Origin: Desulfobacterium sp. | GTDB lineage: Bacteria; Desulfobacterota; Desulfobacteria; Desulfobacterales; Desulfobacteraceae | Length of the DNA: 64,000 bases | Assembly (NCBI GenBank): GCA_030145245.1 | Contig: JAQYWC010000067.1 | Location: 1-64,000, forward strand | Direction of reading: 5' to 3' | Shown: in pieces, positions 50,884-61,037 of the stretch | Position numbering within the stretch: the stretch's first letter is position 1 | Layout: each line of letters begins with the position of its first letter | Notes under the pieces: model-generated | Database searches by the model: none | What the model was told of the DNA's origin: nothing | What the model saw: only the letters and a program-made list of their open reading frames with translations | Program-made: the position numbers and the translations under genes

Positions 50884-53835
50884 TCAGATGGGCAGTCGGA
50901 CAATGAATGTGGCGCCCTTGCCGGGTGTGGACTCCACCGCCATGGTGCCGCCATGGTCTTCGGTGACGATAAAGTAGGAAACAGAAAGGCCAAGGCCGGT
51001 TCCCATGCCAACCTCCTTGGTTGTAAAAAAGGGCTCAAACACCCGTTTTCGGATCTCCCCGGGAATCCCGGGCCCGTTGTCTTGAACCTCGATCCGGGCC
51101 ATACTGTTTTCCCGGATCACCCTCAGGGTAAAACAGGGAGTCTCTTTCCGGTCCTCCGCCTCCCCCATGGCCTCGGCCCCGTTTTTCAGAAGGTTCAGCA
51201 GCACCTGCTGGATCTTTACGGCGTGGCAGGCCACCTTGGGCAGATCCGGATCATACTCCCTGACAATCTCAATATGCCTGAAATCGTATTTTTTTGTCAG
51301 GTCATAGTCACTTTCGGCCAGGGACACGGTCTTGTCCATCAACGCCTTCAGGTCAACAGGGACTTTTTTTGAATCGCTCCTGCGGCTGAAAGAGAGCATG
51401 TTGTGAACAATATCAGCGGCCCGCAACCCGGCGTTTCGTATGGATTCCAGCATGGTCACGATCCCCCGCTTGTCCATGAACGCCTGTATCGCTTCCATGG
51501 TGGTTCCGCTCTCCTCAGCTGCGCGTTTGTTTACCGGCAGATCCGTTGAGATACGCTTTAAAATCACCTGGGCGCTCTGGAGCATCCCGGCAAGGGGATT
51601 GTTGATCTCATGGGCCATGCCTGCGGCAACCCCGCCCACAGAGAGCATCTTTTCCGCCTGGATCATCATCTCCTCCAGGCGCACCCGCTCTGTTATGTTC
51701 CGGGCAATCCCCACCACCCCGGACATCTTTCCGTCCGGATCCAGTACGGGTTCCCCCTTTACATCCCAGACACTGCCGTCCCGGGCAGATATTTTGGCAT
51801 GCTCGGGTTTCCCTGTTGTTAACGCCTTGAATACCGGGAAATCTTCGCACACCTTTTCCATATTCCCCCACACATCGCAGCATTTTGCCCCGATCACCTG
51901 CTCATGTTTTTTCTCTAAATAATCCAGTGCGGTCTTGTTTGCCCAGAGGATCTCACGGGCCTTGTTGACAAACCACATGTTTGCGGAGATGCAGTCCAGT
52001 ATGGCTTTTTTCTGGGCTTCACTCCCGCGCAGCATCTCTTCCGTCTTTTGACGTTCAAGGATCTGCCTTTCAAGGTGCCGGTTGGATTTGACGATCTCCC
52101 GGGTACGCTCGGCCACCAGCTCTTCCAGGTGTTCCCTGTACAGCTTCAGTTCATGCTCGGTCCGCTTGTCTTTTGTGATATCTATAATAACACCGTCCAG
52201 ATGGGTGCACACCCCGCTCTCATCCAAAACGCCACGGCCCCTTTCAGCCACCCAGCGTTCCTCTCCGTCTGAATCGATGATTCGGTATTCCATCATAAAC
52301 GGCCTGTTCTGCTCAAGGCTCTCTTTTATGACTCTTTCCACCATTTCACTGTCATCCGGATGAATGATGCTTGCATAAGTCCTGACCCTGTTATGGAGAA
52401 AATCCAAAACCGGGTATCCGGTGATCTCCTCAACGACCTGGTTGATAAACAACATTGTCCAGTCGGCATCGCAATAACAGCGGTACACAATGCCGGGGAT
52501 GTTCCCGGCCAGGCTTTTAAACCGTTCCTCCCCCTCCCTGAGTTCAAAAATCTTGTCGCCAATGGCATCGCGCATATGGATAAAGCTTCTTGCCAGACCC
52601 CCCAGCTCATCTCTTCGCTTCCCATCCAGTCGGATACTGAAATCGCCGGAGGCAAGCTGTTCTGTTGCGTTGACAAACTTCTGCAAAGGAACGCCCACCT
52701 GGTTGCGGAGAGTAAAGTAAAGTATGCCGGCCACGGCAATCAGGACGATCAATCCTGAAATCAGAACCATCCTGGCTGAGCCGTACGCCCGGCCGGTAAC
52801 AAGGGATTCTGGAAAGATAGTCACAAAATACCAGCCACTTCCCTTGAGCCTTGTGGCAGCCAGGTACTCATCATACGCTTTGTTAAAGATCAACGCCCGT
52901 TTGCCATGCTCTTTTCTTACCATCTCCCAGATAGTAAAAAGGTGCTTGTCTCCGGCCTTGGGAATATGAAACCGGCCTTTTTTTGCCTGGATCTCCTCCA
53001 TCAGTCCGGGATGGGCGATCAGGCGCCCGTCCGGCCTGAAAATCATATTGTATGACCCGAAAAGCGTATCTTTCAAGGTCCTGTCAACAAGCTCGTTAAG
53101 GGTGATGTCATGACCGATGGTCGCGATATGCCGTTCATTCAGATCAACCGGGGTCTCGCAGGAAACCATCCATTTTTCGGCCACTTTGTCATAAAAAAGC
53201 CCGGTCCAGACCGTTTTTCGCAAGGGATTGTGTTTTTTATCGGCGACCCAGGCAAACTCCTCGTCCGGGGCATAAAAATCGGCTGGTGCATTTTGGCACC
53301 AGCCCGGTACCTCCGGCCAGTACACCACCATGATATTGTCCGGGGTGCTGATATAGGTATCCTGGAACCGGTTTCGCAGGGCCGGTCCAAAACGGGTGCA
53401 CACGTTGTAATAAACAAGGACACGACGGCGGATGTCCGCATTGATTTCAAGGTCTTTCCCGATAAAAACGCAGGCCTGCCTTTTCCCGTCAAAAAGCCCG
53501 GGCCTGTTCCGGATCACCCCGTCATCGCCCCTGACAAACAACTTTTCAAACGCTTCGTGGGGATCGCGATCCCCAAACGCCTCAAGCCCCCTTATGATCT
53601 CCCTGCCCAGGAACCCATGGTTCTCTTTTGCTAGCAGGAAAATGCCCTCTTCGATCTGGCCCCGGTGAATCGCATGCTTTTCAAGATTCACCAGGGCCTG
53701 TTCCTTGAGAAACGCAACCATGCTGAAATAGCTGATCCCGGTAATGGCAATGACGATCAGCCCGGTAAAGAGCCCTGCCCATAGAAGGGTCTGCATGTAA
53801 ATGGAACCGACGGAGGATGGCAGTTTGAATTGCAT
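50884..53835 (-). CDS. Cache-HAMP-PAS-PAS sensor histidine kinase (paralogue 1)
   Basis: A 983-residue membrane kinase. TM1 covers about residues 12-35. A large periplasmic Cache-type sensor extends to about 350 ([34 protein letters not shown]), followed by TM2 ([18 protein letters not shown]), HAMP, PAS1 with PAC ([26 protein letters not shown]), a coiled coil, PAS2 ([16 protein letters not shown]), HisKA with phospho-His in [12 protein letters not shown], and HATPase ([31 protein letters not shown]). All catalytic boxes are present. No response regulator is encoded nearby. It is a tandem paralogue of the gene upstream, with a terminator-like hairpin between. Confidence 0.93.
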   Translation of the reverse strand: MQFKLPSSVGSIYMQTLLWAGLFTGLIVIAITGISYFSMVAFLKEQALVNLEKHAIHRGQIEEGIFLLAKENHGFLGREIIRGLEAFGDRDPHEAFEKLFVRGDDGVIRNRPGLFDGKRQACVFIGKDLEINADIRRRVLVYYNVCTRFGPALRNRFQDTYISTPDNIMVVYWPEVPGWCQNAPADFYAPDEEFAWVADKKHNPLRKTVWTGLFYDKVAEKWMVSCETPVDLNERHIATIGHDITLNELVDRTLKDTLFGSYNMIFRPDGRLIAHPGLMEEIQAKKGRFHIPKAGDKHLFTIWEMVRKEHGKRALIFNKAYDEYLAATRLKGSGWYFVTIFPESLVTGRAYGSARMVLISGLIVLIAVAGILYFTLRNQVGVPLQKFVNATEQLASGDFSIRLDGKRRDELGGLARSFIHMRDAIGDKIFELREGEERFKSLAGNIPGIVYRCYCDADWTMLFINQVVEEITGYPVLDFLHNRVRTYASIIHPDDSEMVERVIKESLEQNRPFMMEYRIIDSDGEERWVAERGRGVLDESGVCTHLDGVIIDITKDKRTEHELKLYREHLEELVAERTREIVKSNRHLERQILERQKTEEMLRGSEAQKKAILDCISANMWFVNKAREILWANKTALDYLEKKHEQVIGAKCCDVWGNMEKVCEDFPVFKALTTGKPEHAKISARDGSVWDVKGEPVLDPDGKMSGVVGIARNITERVRLEEMMIQAEKMLSVGGVAAGMAHEINNPLAGMLQSAQVILKRISTDLPVNKRAAEESGTTMEAIQAFMDKRGIVTMLESIRNAGLRAADIVHNMLSFSRRSDSKKVPVDLKALMDKTVSLAESDYDLTKKYDFRHIEIVREYDPDLPKVACHAVKIQQVLLNLLKNGAEAMGEAEDRKETPCFTLRVIRENSMARIEVQDNGPGIPGEIRKRVFEPFFTTKEVGMGTGLGLSVSYFIVTEDHGGTMAVESTPGKGATFIVRLPI

Positions 53836-53879
53836 TTCAAACCGTAGAATGGAAGCTTATTTTTTGTCAAGAAAAACCT

Positions 53880-53911
53880 ACCGCACCCTGCCCCGGAAGG
53901 GCCGGGTGCGG
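53880..53911 (-). terminator. GC-rich hairpin between the paralogous kinases
   Basis: CCGCACCC and GGGTGCGG, with further inner GCCC/GGGC pairing, form a stable stem 12 bp after the upstream kinase stop. On the minus strand it is followed by AGGTTTTTC. It probably ends the pot-kinase operon, leaving the second kinase with its own promoter or with read-through. Confidence 0.7.
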
Positions 53912-53922
53912 GTAACCTGTGA

Positions 53923-56868
53923 TTATATGGGCAGGCGGACGATAAACCTGGCGCCATTGCCGGGGGAGGACTCCACCGTCATTGTGCCGCCATGATCTTC
54001 GGTGACGATAAAGTAAGAGACAGAAAGGCCCAGGCCAGTTCCCATGCCAACCTCCCTGGTTGTATAAAACGGCTCAAACACCCGTTTTCGGATCTCCCCG
54101 GCAATCCCGGGCCCGTTATCTTCAACCTCGATCCGGGCCATTTTGTTTTCGCGGATCAATCTCAAAGTAAAACAGGGCGCCTCTTTCCGGTCCTCCTCCC
54201 CGCACATGGACTCGGCCCCGTTTTTCAGAAGATTCAGCAGCACCTGCTGGATCTTGGTGACCTGGCAGGCCACCTTGGGCAGATCCCGATCATACTCCCT
54301 GACAATCTTGATATGCCTGAAATCGTATCTCTTTGTCAGGTCATAGTCACTTTCGGCCAGGGCCAAGGTCTTGTCCATCACCACCGTCAGATCAGCAGGG
54401 ACTTTTTCAGAATCGCTCCTGCGGCTGAAAGAGAGCATGTTGTGAACAATATCAGCGGCCCGCAGCCCAGCGTTTCGTATGGATTCAAGCATGGTCACGA
54501 TCCCCCTCTTTTCCATGAACCCCTGTATCGCTTCCATGGAGGTGCCGCATTCCTCGGCTGCACGCCTGTTCACCGGCATATCATTTGAGACCCGGTTTAA
54601 AATCACCTGGGCGCTCTGGAGCATTCCGGCCAGGGGATTGTTGATCTCATGGGCCATGCCGGCGGCAACGCCGCCCACAGAGAGCATCTTTTCCGCCTGG
54701 ATCATCATCTCCTCCAGGCGCACCCGCTCTGTTATGTTCTGGGCGATCCCCACCGCACCGAGCATCTTTCCGTCCTGATCCAATACGGGTTCCCCTTTTA
54801 CATCCCAGACATTGCCATCCCGGGCAACTATTTTGGCGTGCTCGGGTTCCCCGGTTTTTAACGCCTTGAATACCGGATAATCTTCGCTCACCTTCTCCAT
54901 ATCCGCCCACACATCACCGCATTTGACCCCGATCACCTGATCATGGGTATTGCCGATATAATCCAGGGCTGTCTTGTTTGCCCAGAGGACCTCAAGGGCG
55001 CCGTTGACAAACCACATGTTTGCGGAGATACCGTCCAGTATGGCTTTTTTCTGGGCTTCGCTACCGCGAAGCATCTCTTCCGTCTTTTTGCGTTCAAGGA
55101 CCTGCTTTTCAAGCTGCCTGTTGGATTTGACGATCTCACCGGTACGCTCGGCCACCAGGTCTTCCAGCTGTTCCCTGTAACGCTTCAGTTCATGTTCGAT
55201 CCGCTTGCTTTTTGTGATCTCGATGAGCACACCGTCCAGATGGGTACACTCCCCGTTCTCACTAAAAACCCCCCGTCCCCTTTCAGCAACCCAGCGTTCT
55301 TCCCCGTCTGAATCGATTATCCTGAATTCGATCATGAACGGCCTTTTCTGTTCAAGGCTGTTTCTTACGGCATATTCCACCATTCCCCGGTCAGCCGGAT
55401 AGATGATGCTTGCGTAAGTCCTGACCCTGTTCCCTATAAAATCGGACGCAGGATATCCGGAGATCTCCTCAATGACATCGCTGATAAACACCATTGTCCA
55501 CTCGGCATCGCAATTACAACGGTAAACAATACCGGGAATGTTCCCGACCAGGCTTTTAAACCGCTCCTCGCTCTCCCTGAGTTTGAAAATCTTGTCGCCA
55601 ATGGCGTCGCGCATATGGCTGAAGCTCCTTGCCAGAACGCCCAGTTCATCTGTTCTCTTCCCATCCAGGCGAATGCTGAAATCGCCGGCGGCAATCTGCT
55701 CTGCTGCGCTGACAAACGTCTGTAAGGGAACGCCCACCTGTTTACGGATGGTAACGTAAAGGATGCCTGCCTCAGCGATCAGGAGGATCAATCCTGCGAT
55801 CAGAACCACCCTGGCTGAGCCGTACGCCTGCCCGGTAACAAGGGAATCGGGAAAAACCGTCACAAAATACCAGCCGCTCCCCTTAAGTGTTGTGGCAGAG
55901 ATATATTCATTGTACGCTTTGTTAAAGATCAGCGTCCTTTGCCCATGGTCATTTCCTACCATCTCCCAGACAGCCAAAAGATGATTGTCTCCGAAATCGG
56001 GAATATGGAACTGCCCTTTTTTCGCCTTGATCACCTCCATCAGTTCAGGATGGGCAATGAGGCGCCCGTCCGGCCTGAAAATCATGTTGTATGACCCGGA
56101 AAGCGTATCTTTCAAGGTCCTGTCAACAAGCGCGTTAAGGGGGATGTCATGGCCCAGGGTGGCAATATGCCTTCCCTTCAGGTCAACCGGGGTTTCACAG
56201 GAGACAACCCATCTCCCTGCCACTTTGTCAGGCAAGAGACCGGTCCAGACGGTTTTCCGCAAGGGGTTGTGTTTTTTATCGGCGACCCGGGCAAACTCCC
56301 CGTCAGGGGCATAAAATTCCCCGGGTGCATTTTGGCACCAATCCGGCTCCTCCGGCCAGTAAACCACCACAATGTTGTCCGGGGTGCTGATATAGGTATT
56401 CTGGAAGCGGTTGTGCCAGGCAGGTCCGAAACGGCTGCACAATTTGTAATAGACAAGGACCCGGCGACGGACATCAGCATTGATTTCAAGGTCTTTCCCG
56501 ATAAAAACGCAGGCTTCCCTCCGACCGTCAACAAGTCCTGGCCGGTTCCTGATGGCCCCGTCATCGCCCCTTACAAACAGTTTCTCAAACGCTTCGTAAG
56601 GGTCGCTGTCCCCAAGTTCCTCAAGCCCCCTTATGATCTCCCTGCTGAGAATCCCATGGTTCTCTTTTGCAAGTAAAAAAATACTCTCTTCGATCTGCCC
56701 CCGGTGGATCGCATGCTTTTCAAGATTATCCAGGGCCTGTTCCTTGAGAAAAGACACCATGCTGACATAGCTGATCCCGGTGATGGCAATGACGATCAGA
56801 CCGGTAAAGAGACCGGCCCGGATAAGGGTCTGCATGTAAATGGAACGGGCTGAGGATAGTCGTTTCAT
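53923..56868 (-). CDS. Cache-HAMP-PAS-PAS sensor histidine kinase (paralogue 2)
   Basis: 981 residues with the same architecture as the downstream gene: TM1, a large Cache-type periplasmic sensor, TM2 (VVLIAGLILLIAEAGILYV), HAMP, two PAS domains, HisKA ([12 protein letters not shown]) and HATPase ([27 protein letters not shown]). The two proteins are alike along their full length and differ mostly by scattered substitutions, which points to tandem gene duplication. This copy starts only 8 bp after the polyamine-type permease stop, so it is probably co-transcribed with that transporter and may sense a related ligand. No cognate response regulator is visible. Confidence 0.93.
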   Translation of the reverse strand: MKRLSSARSIYMQTLIRAGLFTGLIVIAITGISYVSMVSFLKEQALDNLEKHAIHRGQIEESIFLLAKENHGILSREIIRGLEELGDSDPYEAFEKLFVRGDDGAIRNRPGLVDGRREACVFIGKDLEINADVRRRVLVYYKLCSRFGPAWHNRFQNTYISTPDNIVVVYWPEEPDWCQNAPGEFYAPDGEFARVADKKHNPLRKTVWTGLLPDKVAGRWVVSCETPVDLKGRHIATLGHDIPLNALVDRTLKDTLSGSYNMIFRPDGRLIAHPELMEVIKAKKGQFHIPDFGDNHLLAVWEMVGNDHGQRTLIFNKAYNEYISATTLKGSGWYFVTVFPDSLVTGQAYGSARVVLIAGLILLIAEAGILYVTIRKQVGVPLQTFVSAAEQIAAGDFSIRLDGKRTDELGVLARSFSHMRDAIGDKIFKLRESEERFKSLVGNIPGIVYRCNCDAEWTMVFISDVIEEISGYPASDFIGNRVRTYASIIYPADRGMVEYAVRNSLEQKRPFMIEFRIIDSDGEERWVAERGRGVFSENGECTHLDGVLIEITKSKRIEHELKRYREQLEDLVAERTGEIVKSNRQLEKQVLERKKTEEMLRGSEAQKKAILDGISANMWFVNGALEVLWANKTALDYIGNTHDQVIGVKCGDVWADMEKVSEDYPVFKALKTGEPEHAKIVARDGNVWDVKGEPVLDQDGKMLGAVGIAQNITERVRLEEMMIQAEKMLSVGGVAAGMAHEINNPLAGMLQSAQVILNRVSNDMPVNRRAAEECGTSMEAIQGFMEKRGIVTMLESIRNAGLRAADIVHNMLSFSRRSDSEKVPADLTVVMDKTLALAESDYDLTKRYDFRHIKIVREYDRDLPKVACQVTKIQQVLLNLLKNGAESMCGEEDRKEAPCFTLRLIRENKMARIEVEDNGPGIAGEIRKRVFEPFYTTREVGMGTGLGLSVSYFIVTEDHGGTMTVESSPGNGARFIVRLPI

Positions 56869-56876
56869 CGATATGG

Positions 56877-57731
56877 TTACTCGGTTTTCTTACTGAAATA
56901 GAGATTGACAAATGCCAGAATCGAGGTGCCGAATATCATCAGAAATGAGATGGCGTTTATCACCGGCGTACTGCCGTCCCTCACCTGGAGGTAAAGATTG
57001 ATGGGCAGTGTGGGCTGGGACCCCACCAGGAAAAGGGTGGTGTTAAAATTCTCAAAGGACATGAGAAACGCCACGGCCCCGGCCCCGAGGATGGCCGGGC
57101 GCAGGAACTTCAGGGTGATGTGCCAGATCACCTCAAGCCTGTTGGCCCCAAGATTCAGGGCGGCCTCTTCCAGGGTCCGGTCGAATTTCTTCAACCGCGC
57201 CGACACCACCAGGGTGACAAAGGTGGTGATAAAGGAGAACTGCCCCAGCACCACCAGCCAGAAACCGGGCCGGAACAGGCCCACGTCCAGGTTGAAGGAC
57301 TCCTCGAAGAAAGTACCCAGGGTGTTGGAAAAGAGCAGAATGGAGATGCCCAGGATCACACCGGGGATCACCAGGGGCAGCAGCATGAAAAAATAGAGGA
57401 GCTGCTTGAACCTGAACTCCTCCTGCTCGAACAGAAAGGCCCCCAGGGTGCCCACGGATGTGGCGAAAAGGGAGACGAAAAAGGCTGTCTGGGCGCTGAC
57501 AAGGATGCTGTCAAGGTTCATCTGATCGTGGAAGATGCCCAGCCGGGAAGGGGTATCGGCGAAAAACCAGTCCAGGCAGAAACCGTTCCAGGGCAGGGCC
57601 GGGAACATGGAATCGTTGAATGCCAGGATGGATGTCACGGCAAGGGGGGCAAAGAGAAACACAAAAAACAGCGTCACGTAAAGCTTGAAGCAGATGGAAT
57701 AGGTCTTGGAATTTGGAAGGGATCGTATCAT
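56877..57731 (-). CDS. potC: spermidine/putrescine-type ABC permease PotC
   Basis: The ATG at 57731 (MIRSLPNSK...) overlaps the potB stop as ATGA and has AGGTGG just upstream, so it replaces the track's 57779. The 284-residue product has about six TM helices and the permease EAA-like loop (LEEAALNLGANRLEVIWHITLKFLRPAILG). It pairs with PotB to form the channel. Family members transport polyamines, and some related systems carry other cationic or organic solutes. The first kinase gene follows after 8 bp. Confidence 0.9.
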   Translation of the reverse strand: MIRSLPNSKTYSICFKLYVTLFFVFLFAPLAVTSILAFNDSMFPALPWNGFCLDWFFADTPSRLGIFHDQMNLDSILVSAQTAFFVSLFATSVGTLGAFLFEQEEFRFKQLLYFFMLLPLVIPGVILGISILLFSNTLGTFFEESFNLDVGLFRPGFWLVVLGQFSFITTFVTLVVSARLKKFDRTLEEAALNLGANRLEVIWHITLKFLRPAILGAGAVAFLMSFENFNTTLFLVGSQPTLPINLYLQVRDGSTPVINAISFLMIFGTSILAFVNLYFSKKTE

Positions 57732-58585
57732 TTTACCACCTTGCTGAGTTTCTGGCCGGTAAGTTTCAGGCCAGCCCATATGATCAAAGAGGAGAGAATA
57801 AGCAGCAAAAAGCCAAAGGCGCTTCCCTGGTTCCAGTTAAAGCTTGCGATGAACTGGTTGTATATCTGCTCGGTGAACCACAGGGAGTTCTTGCCGCCCA
57901 TGAGGTTGGGGGTAAGGTAGTTGCCAAGGGTCAGCATGAACACCACGATGGAACCGGAGACAATGCCCGGCATGGAGTGGGGAATGATGATCCTCACAAG
58001 GATGGTCCACATGTTTGCACCCAGGTCATAGGCCGCCTCGATAAGGGACTTGTCAAGGCTTTCCAGGACCGATATCAGCGGCACCACCATGAAGAGCATG
58101 GAGGTGTAGACAAGGCCGAGGATCATGGTGGCATCGTTGTAGAGCATCTCCACGGGTTTGTCCAGTATGCCCATCTGGACCAGGAAGTGGTTGATCACCC
58201 CGCTCTCCCGCAACAGGATCATCCATCCGTATACCCTGACAAGCTCGCTCACCCAGAAGGGCAGGAGGAGGAGCAGCATGAGAAAACCGGAAAATTTCGG
58301 TGCCACCACATGGGTGATGTAGAAGGAGACCGGCAGCGCAATGATGAAGGTCAGCACGGTCACCAGTATGGAGTAAAGGGCGGTCCTTGCAAATGTGGCC
58401 CAGTAGATCGGTTCCTCAAAGAAATTAAGATAATTGGCAAAGCTCCATACCATCTCTCCAAAATCATCCTCCGCCCGGAAGGACATGATCAAAAGGTCCA
58501 TATGGGGCAGCAGGATCATCAGGAAAAGCCAGAGCAGGATCGGTGTAAGGAAAAAAAAGAGATACCATCTGCCGTGATTCTTCAT
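57728..58585 (-). CDS. potB: spermidine/putrescine-type ABC permease PotB
   Basis: The ATG at 58585 with GAGGG six bases upstream overlaps the potA stop as ATGA and is chosen over the track's 58633. The 285-residue protein has about six TM segments, starting with LFFFLTPILLWLFLMILLPHMDLL, and the coupling loop LIEAAYDLGANMWTILVRIIIPHSMPGI. It resembles PotB/PotH permeases. Nested ATGA overlaps along potA-potB-potC show tight translational coupling. Confidence 0.9.
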   Translation of the reverse strand: MKNHGRWYLFFFLTPILLWLFLMILLPHMDLLIMSFRAEDDFGEMVWSFANYLNFFEEPIYWATFARTALYSILVTVLTFIIALPVSFYITHVVAPKFSGFLMLLLLLPFWVSELVRVYGWMILLRESGVINHFLVQMGILDKPVEMLYNDATMILGLVYTSMLFMVVPLISVLESLDKSLIEAAYDLGANMWTILVRIIIPHSMPGIVSGSIVVFMLTLGNYLTPNLMGGKNSLWFTEQIYNQFIASFNWNQGSAFGFLLLILSSLIIWAGLKLTGQKLSKVVK

Positions 58586-59709
58586 GACCGGCCCTCTTTT
58601 CCCGGAAAGCAGATACCCGAATCCCCGTGCCATCCGATCTCGATCCTGTCGGAGGGCCGGATATGATCAAACTGCCTGTTCTGGGGCAACCCGATGATCA
58701 GCTCCTTTTCCGAGTTCAACGGGGTGGCAAGCAGCCGGGAGTTTGCCCCGTCAAAGAGGATCGCCTTGACCACCACCTCAAACCGGTTCAGCTGATCCAT
58801 GGAGGGATCGGGCTGGATCAGCATGGCCTCGGGCCTCAGGAAAAGATCAACCCCGGCATCGGGGGCAAAGGTTTTTCCATGGGTATTGATGGTAAAGGAG
58901 TTGCCCTCGGGGGTCACAACGGTGGCCATATTGCCTGAAAGGCCCGTGAGCCTGCCCGACCATGCGTTGTTATCGCCGACAAACTGGGCGGTAAAGGGTG
59001 TGGACGGATTGCTGTAGAGGTTCTGGGGGGTATCCACCTGCTCGAACCGGCCCTTGTTCATCACGGCCACATAATCGGACATGACAAGGGCTTCGGACTG
59101 GTCATGGGTAATATAGACAAAGGTGGTGCCCACCTTGGCCTGGAGCTTTTTCAGCTCCACCTTCATCTGGTCCCGGAGTTTCAGATCCAGGGCCCCCAGG
59201 GGTTCGTCAAGGAGGAGGACCGTGGGCTCCAGCACCAGGCACCTTGCAATGGCCACCCGCTGTTTCTGGCCACCCGACAGCTGGTCGATCTTTTTATGGG
59301 CAAACCCCGGCAGTCCCACCCGTTCGAGTATGGTTTCGGTCTTTTTTTGAATATCTGCCCTGCCCACCTTCTGTCGTTGCAGGCCAAAGGCGATGTTCTC
59401 GGCCACGTTCATCATGGGAAAAAGGGCCAGGTGCTGGAAGATCAGGTTCACGGGCCGCTTGTTGGGAACAACCCCCGCCATGTTTTCCCCCCGGATGGAG
59501 ATGATGCCGTCCGTGGGTTCCGTGAATCCAGCGATCATCCGGAGAAGGGTTGTCTTGCCGCATCCTGAAGGGCCGAGGATCGAGAAGAACCGGCCCTGCT
59601 CAACATCAAAGGATACCGAGTCCACAGCCGTGAACTCCTCAAATTTTTTGGTGACATTTTGTACGGATAAGTCTGTTTGCATATTTTTGTCCGGGGAAAG
59701 GGTGAACAT
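58582..59709 (-). CDS. potA: spermidine/putrescine-type ABC ATPase PotA
   Basis: A protein of up to 375 residues. Walker A LGPSGCGKTTLLR is near residue 45, with the Q-loop FQHLALFPMM, the signature LSGGQKQRVAIARCL, Walker B VLLLDEPLGALDL and the H-loop YITHDQSEA. A C-terminal TOBE regulatory domain spans about 280-360. The start is uncertain: an ATG nine codons in (59682) is an alternative and neither has a strong ribosome site. It follows potD after a stable intercistronic hairpin. Confidence 0.92.
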   Translation of the reverse strand: MFTLSPDKNMQTDLSVQNVTKKFEEFTAVDSVSFDVEQGRFFSILGPSGCGKTTLLRMIAGFTEPTDGIISIRGENMAGVVPNKRPVNLIFQHLALFPMMNVAENIAFGLQRQKVGRADIQKKTETILERVGLPGFAHKKIDQLSGGQKQRVAIARCLVLEPTVLLLDEPLGALDLKLRDQMKVELKKLQAKVGTTFVYITHDQSEALVMSDYVAVMNKGRFEQVDTPQNLYSNPSTPFTAQFVGDNNAWSGRLTGLSGNMATVVTPEGNSFTINTHGKTFAPDAGVDLFLRPEAMLIQPDPSMDQLNRFEVVVKAILFDGANSRLLATPLNSEKELIIGLPQNRQFDHIRPSDRIEIGWHGDSGICFPGKEGRS

Positions 59710-59781
59710 GAAGCGCAGGCCTCAATTGATGCCATGGGGCGAAGATATTTCCAACAGAAACCGGCGCTTCGAAGAAACAGG

Positions 59782-59807
59782 GGTTCCCGGGCCAACGCCC
59801 GGGAACC
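59782..59807 (-). other. intercistronic hairpin between potD and potA
   Basis: GGTTCCCGGGC and GCCCGGGAACC form a perfect 11-bp stem with a 4-nt loop. Such stems between a binding-protein gene and its transporter genes commonly protect the upstream mRNA or attenuate read-through, keeping binding protein in excess. There is no long T-run, so full termination is not expected. Confidence 0.75.
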
Positions 59808-59835
59808 GGATTTTAACGATGGACCTGGGCGGTCC

Positions 59836-60903
59836 TTATTTTGAGGCCTTGACCTTGTCCATGGTCTTGCCCTCAATGGATTCAAGCTTGGCAGGAACCG
59901 GGGGATACCAGTTGATATTGTCGATATCCTTCTTAGGGAAGGTGCGCTCGAAATTATCCCGCACAGCCGCATCGGTGAGCTTGATGGCGCCGTCGGAAGC
60001 GGTTGCGCATTTTTCAATGTTGGTGAACACGGCCGCATTCTCAGGCCTGAGCATGAAGTTGATCCATTTGTAGGCCGCCTCGACGTTCTTGGCTTTTGCC
60101 GGAATGGCAAAGGTATCGATCCAGCCCAGGGCGCCGCTTTTGGGAGCCACAAAATCGATCTCGGGATTATCCCGGTGGAGCTTCCACCCGCCGTTGTCCC
60201 ATGCCATGGCCACATACACCTCGCCGGATCGCATGGACTGGAGCAGTGCATCCCCGTTTGCCCAGTAGTTCTTCACAAGGGGTTTGCCCTGGACAAGGGT
60301 GTCCTGAACCTGGTCCATCAGCGCCTTGTACGCTTTTACATCACCGTATTTTGCAAAGGGATCGTCCCCCAGGGAGAAAGCCGTGGCAATGAGGGTCGGC
60401 CGTTTCAGGCGGTAGCTGACCCTGCCCTCATATTTTTTGTCAAACAGGGCGGAGTAATCGTTGGCTTCCGGCGCATATTTTTTGTTGACGATGAGTCCGG
60501 ATGTGCCCCAGCAGAAGGGAACCGCATGGCTCTCACCCTTAACCTGGGTGTTCTTTTTAACGGCATCCAGCATGGATGGAATGATCTGAGAGGTAGTGAT
60601 CTTTGAGTAATCCAGGGGCTGATAGATCTTGAATTTCGCCTGCACGGAAGAGATTCTGTCCTGGCTCGGCTGGGCCAGGTCAAAGCCAGCTCCCCGGGTG
60701 GCCCGGAGTTTTGCGATCATCTCTTCGTTGTTGGTAAAGGTTGCCTTTACTGTGATTCCGGTCTCTTTTTCAAACTTTTCCACCAGAACTTTAGGGGCAT
60801 ACCCTTTCCAGGTCAGCAGTTCAAGGGTTTCAGCCGACGCCTGACCCAATCCTGCGATCAGAAACATCGAGATCAATAAAACAACCAAAATAGCCTTTTT
60901 CAT
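59836..60903 (-). CDS. potD: spermidine/putrescine-type periplasmic binding protein PotD
   Basis: 355 residues with a Sec signal peptide (KKAILVVLLISMFLIAGLGQASA). The mature part has the PotD/PotF pattern: ETLELLTWKGYAPKVLVEKFEKETGI, GFDLAQPSQDRI, VPFCWGTSGLIVNKKY, YWANGDALLQSMRSGEVYVAMAWDNGGW and ALGWIDTFAIPAKAKN. It delivers the solute to PotABC. Whether the ligand is a polyamine or another solute needs the binding-site acids to be aligned. AAGGAG supports the start. It is the first gene of the operon. Confidence 0.92.
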   Translation of the reverse strand: MKKAILVVLLISMFLIAGLGQASAETLELLTWKGYAPKVLVEKFEKETGITVKATFTNNEEMIAKLRATRGAGFDLAQPSQDRISSVQAKFKIYQPLDYSKITTSQIIPSMLDAVKKNTQVKGESHAVPFCWGTSGLIVNKKYAPEANDYSALFDKKYEGRVSYRLKRPTLIATAFSLGDDPFAKYGDVKAYKALMDQVQDTLVQGKPLVKNYWANGDALLQSMRSGEVYVAMAWDNGGWKLHRDNPEIDFVAPKSGALGWIDTFAIPAKAKNVEAAYKWINFMLRPENAAVFTNIEKCATASDGAIKLTDAAVRDNFERTFPKKDIDNINWYPPVPAKLESIEGKTMDKVKASK

Positions 60904-60955
60904 GTTTTCTCCTTCTGATACTGTTCATCATTAAAAAATAGCCTGCATTCCGTGT

Positions 60956-60984
60956 AATTGAACGTATTTGCCAGGCAAAGTCAA
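60956..60984 (-). promoter_or_regulatory. candidate potD promoter with palindrome in the spacer
   Basis: On the minus strand TTGACT (60979-60984) and TCAATT (60956-60961) are 17 bp apart. The perfect inverted repeat TTTGCCAGGCAAA (60967-60979) fills much of the spacer. The -10 match is poor, so the operator is better supported than the promoter. Confidence 0.4.
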
Positions 60985-61037
60985 TCATTAATAGGTCACG
61001 CCTGTTAGATTATGATTAGAGGGTCCGATTATTTTTT

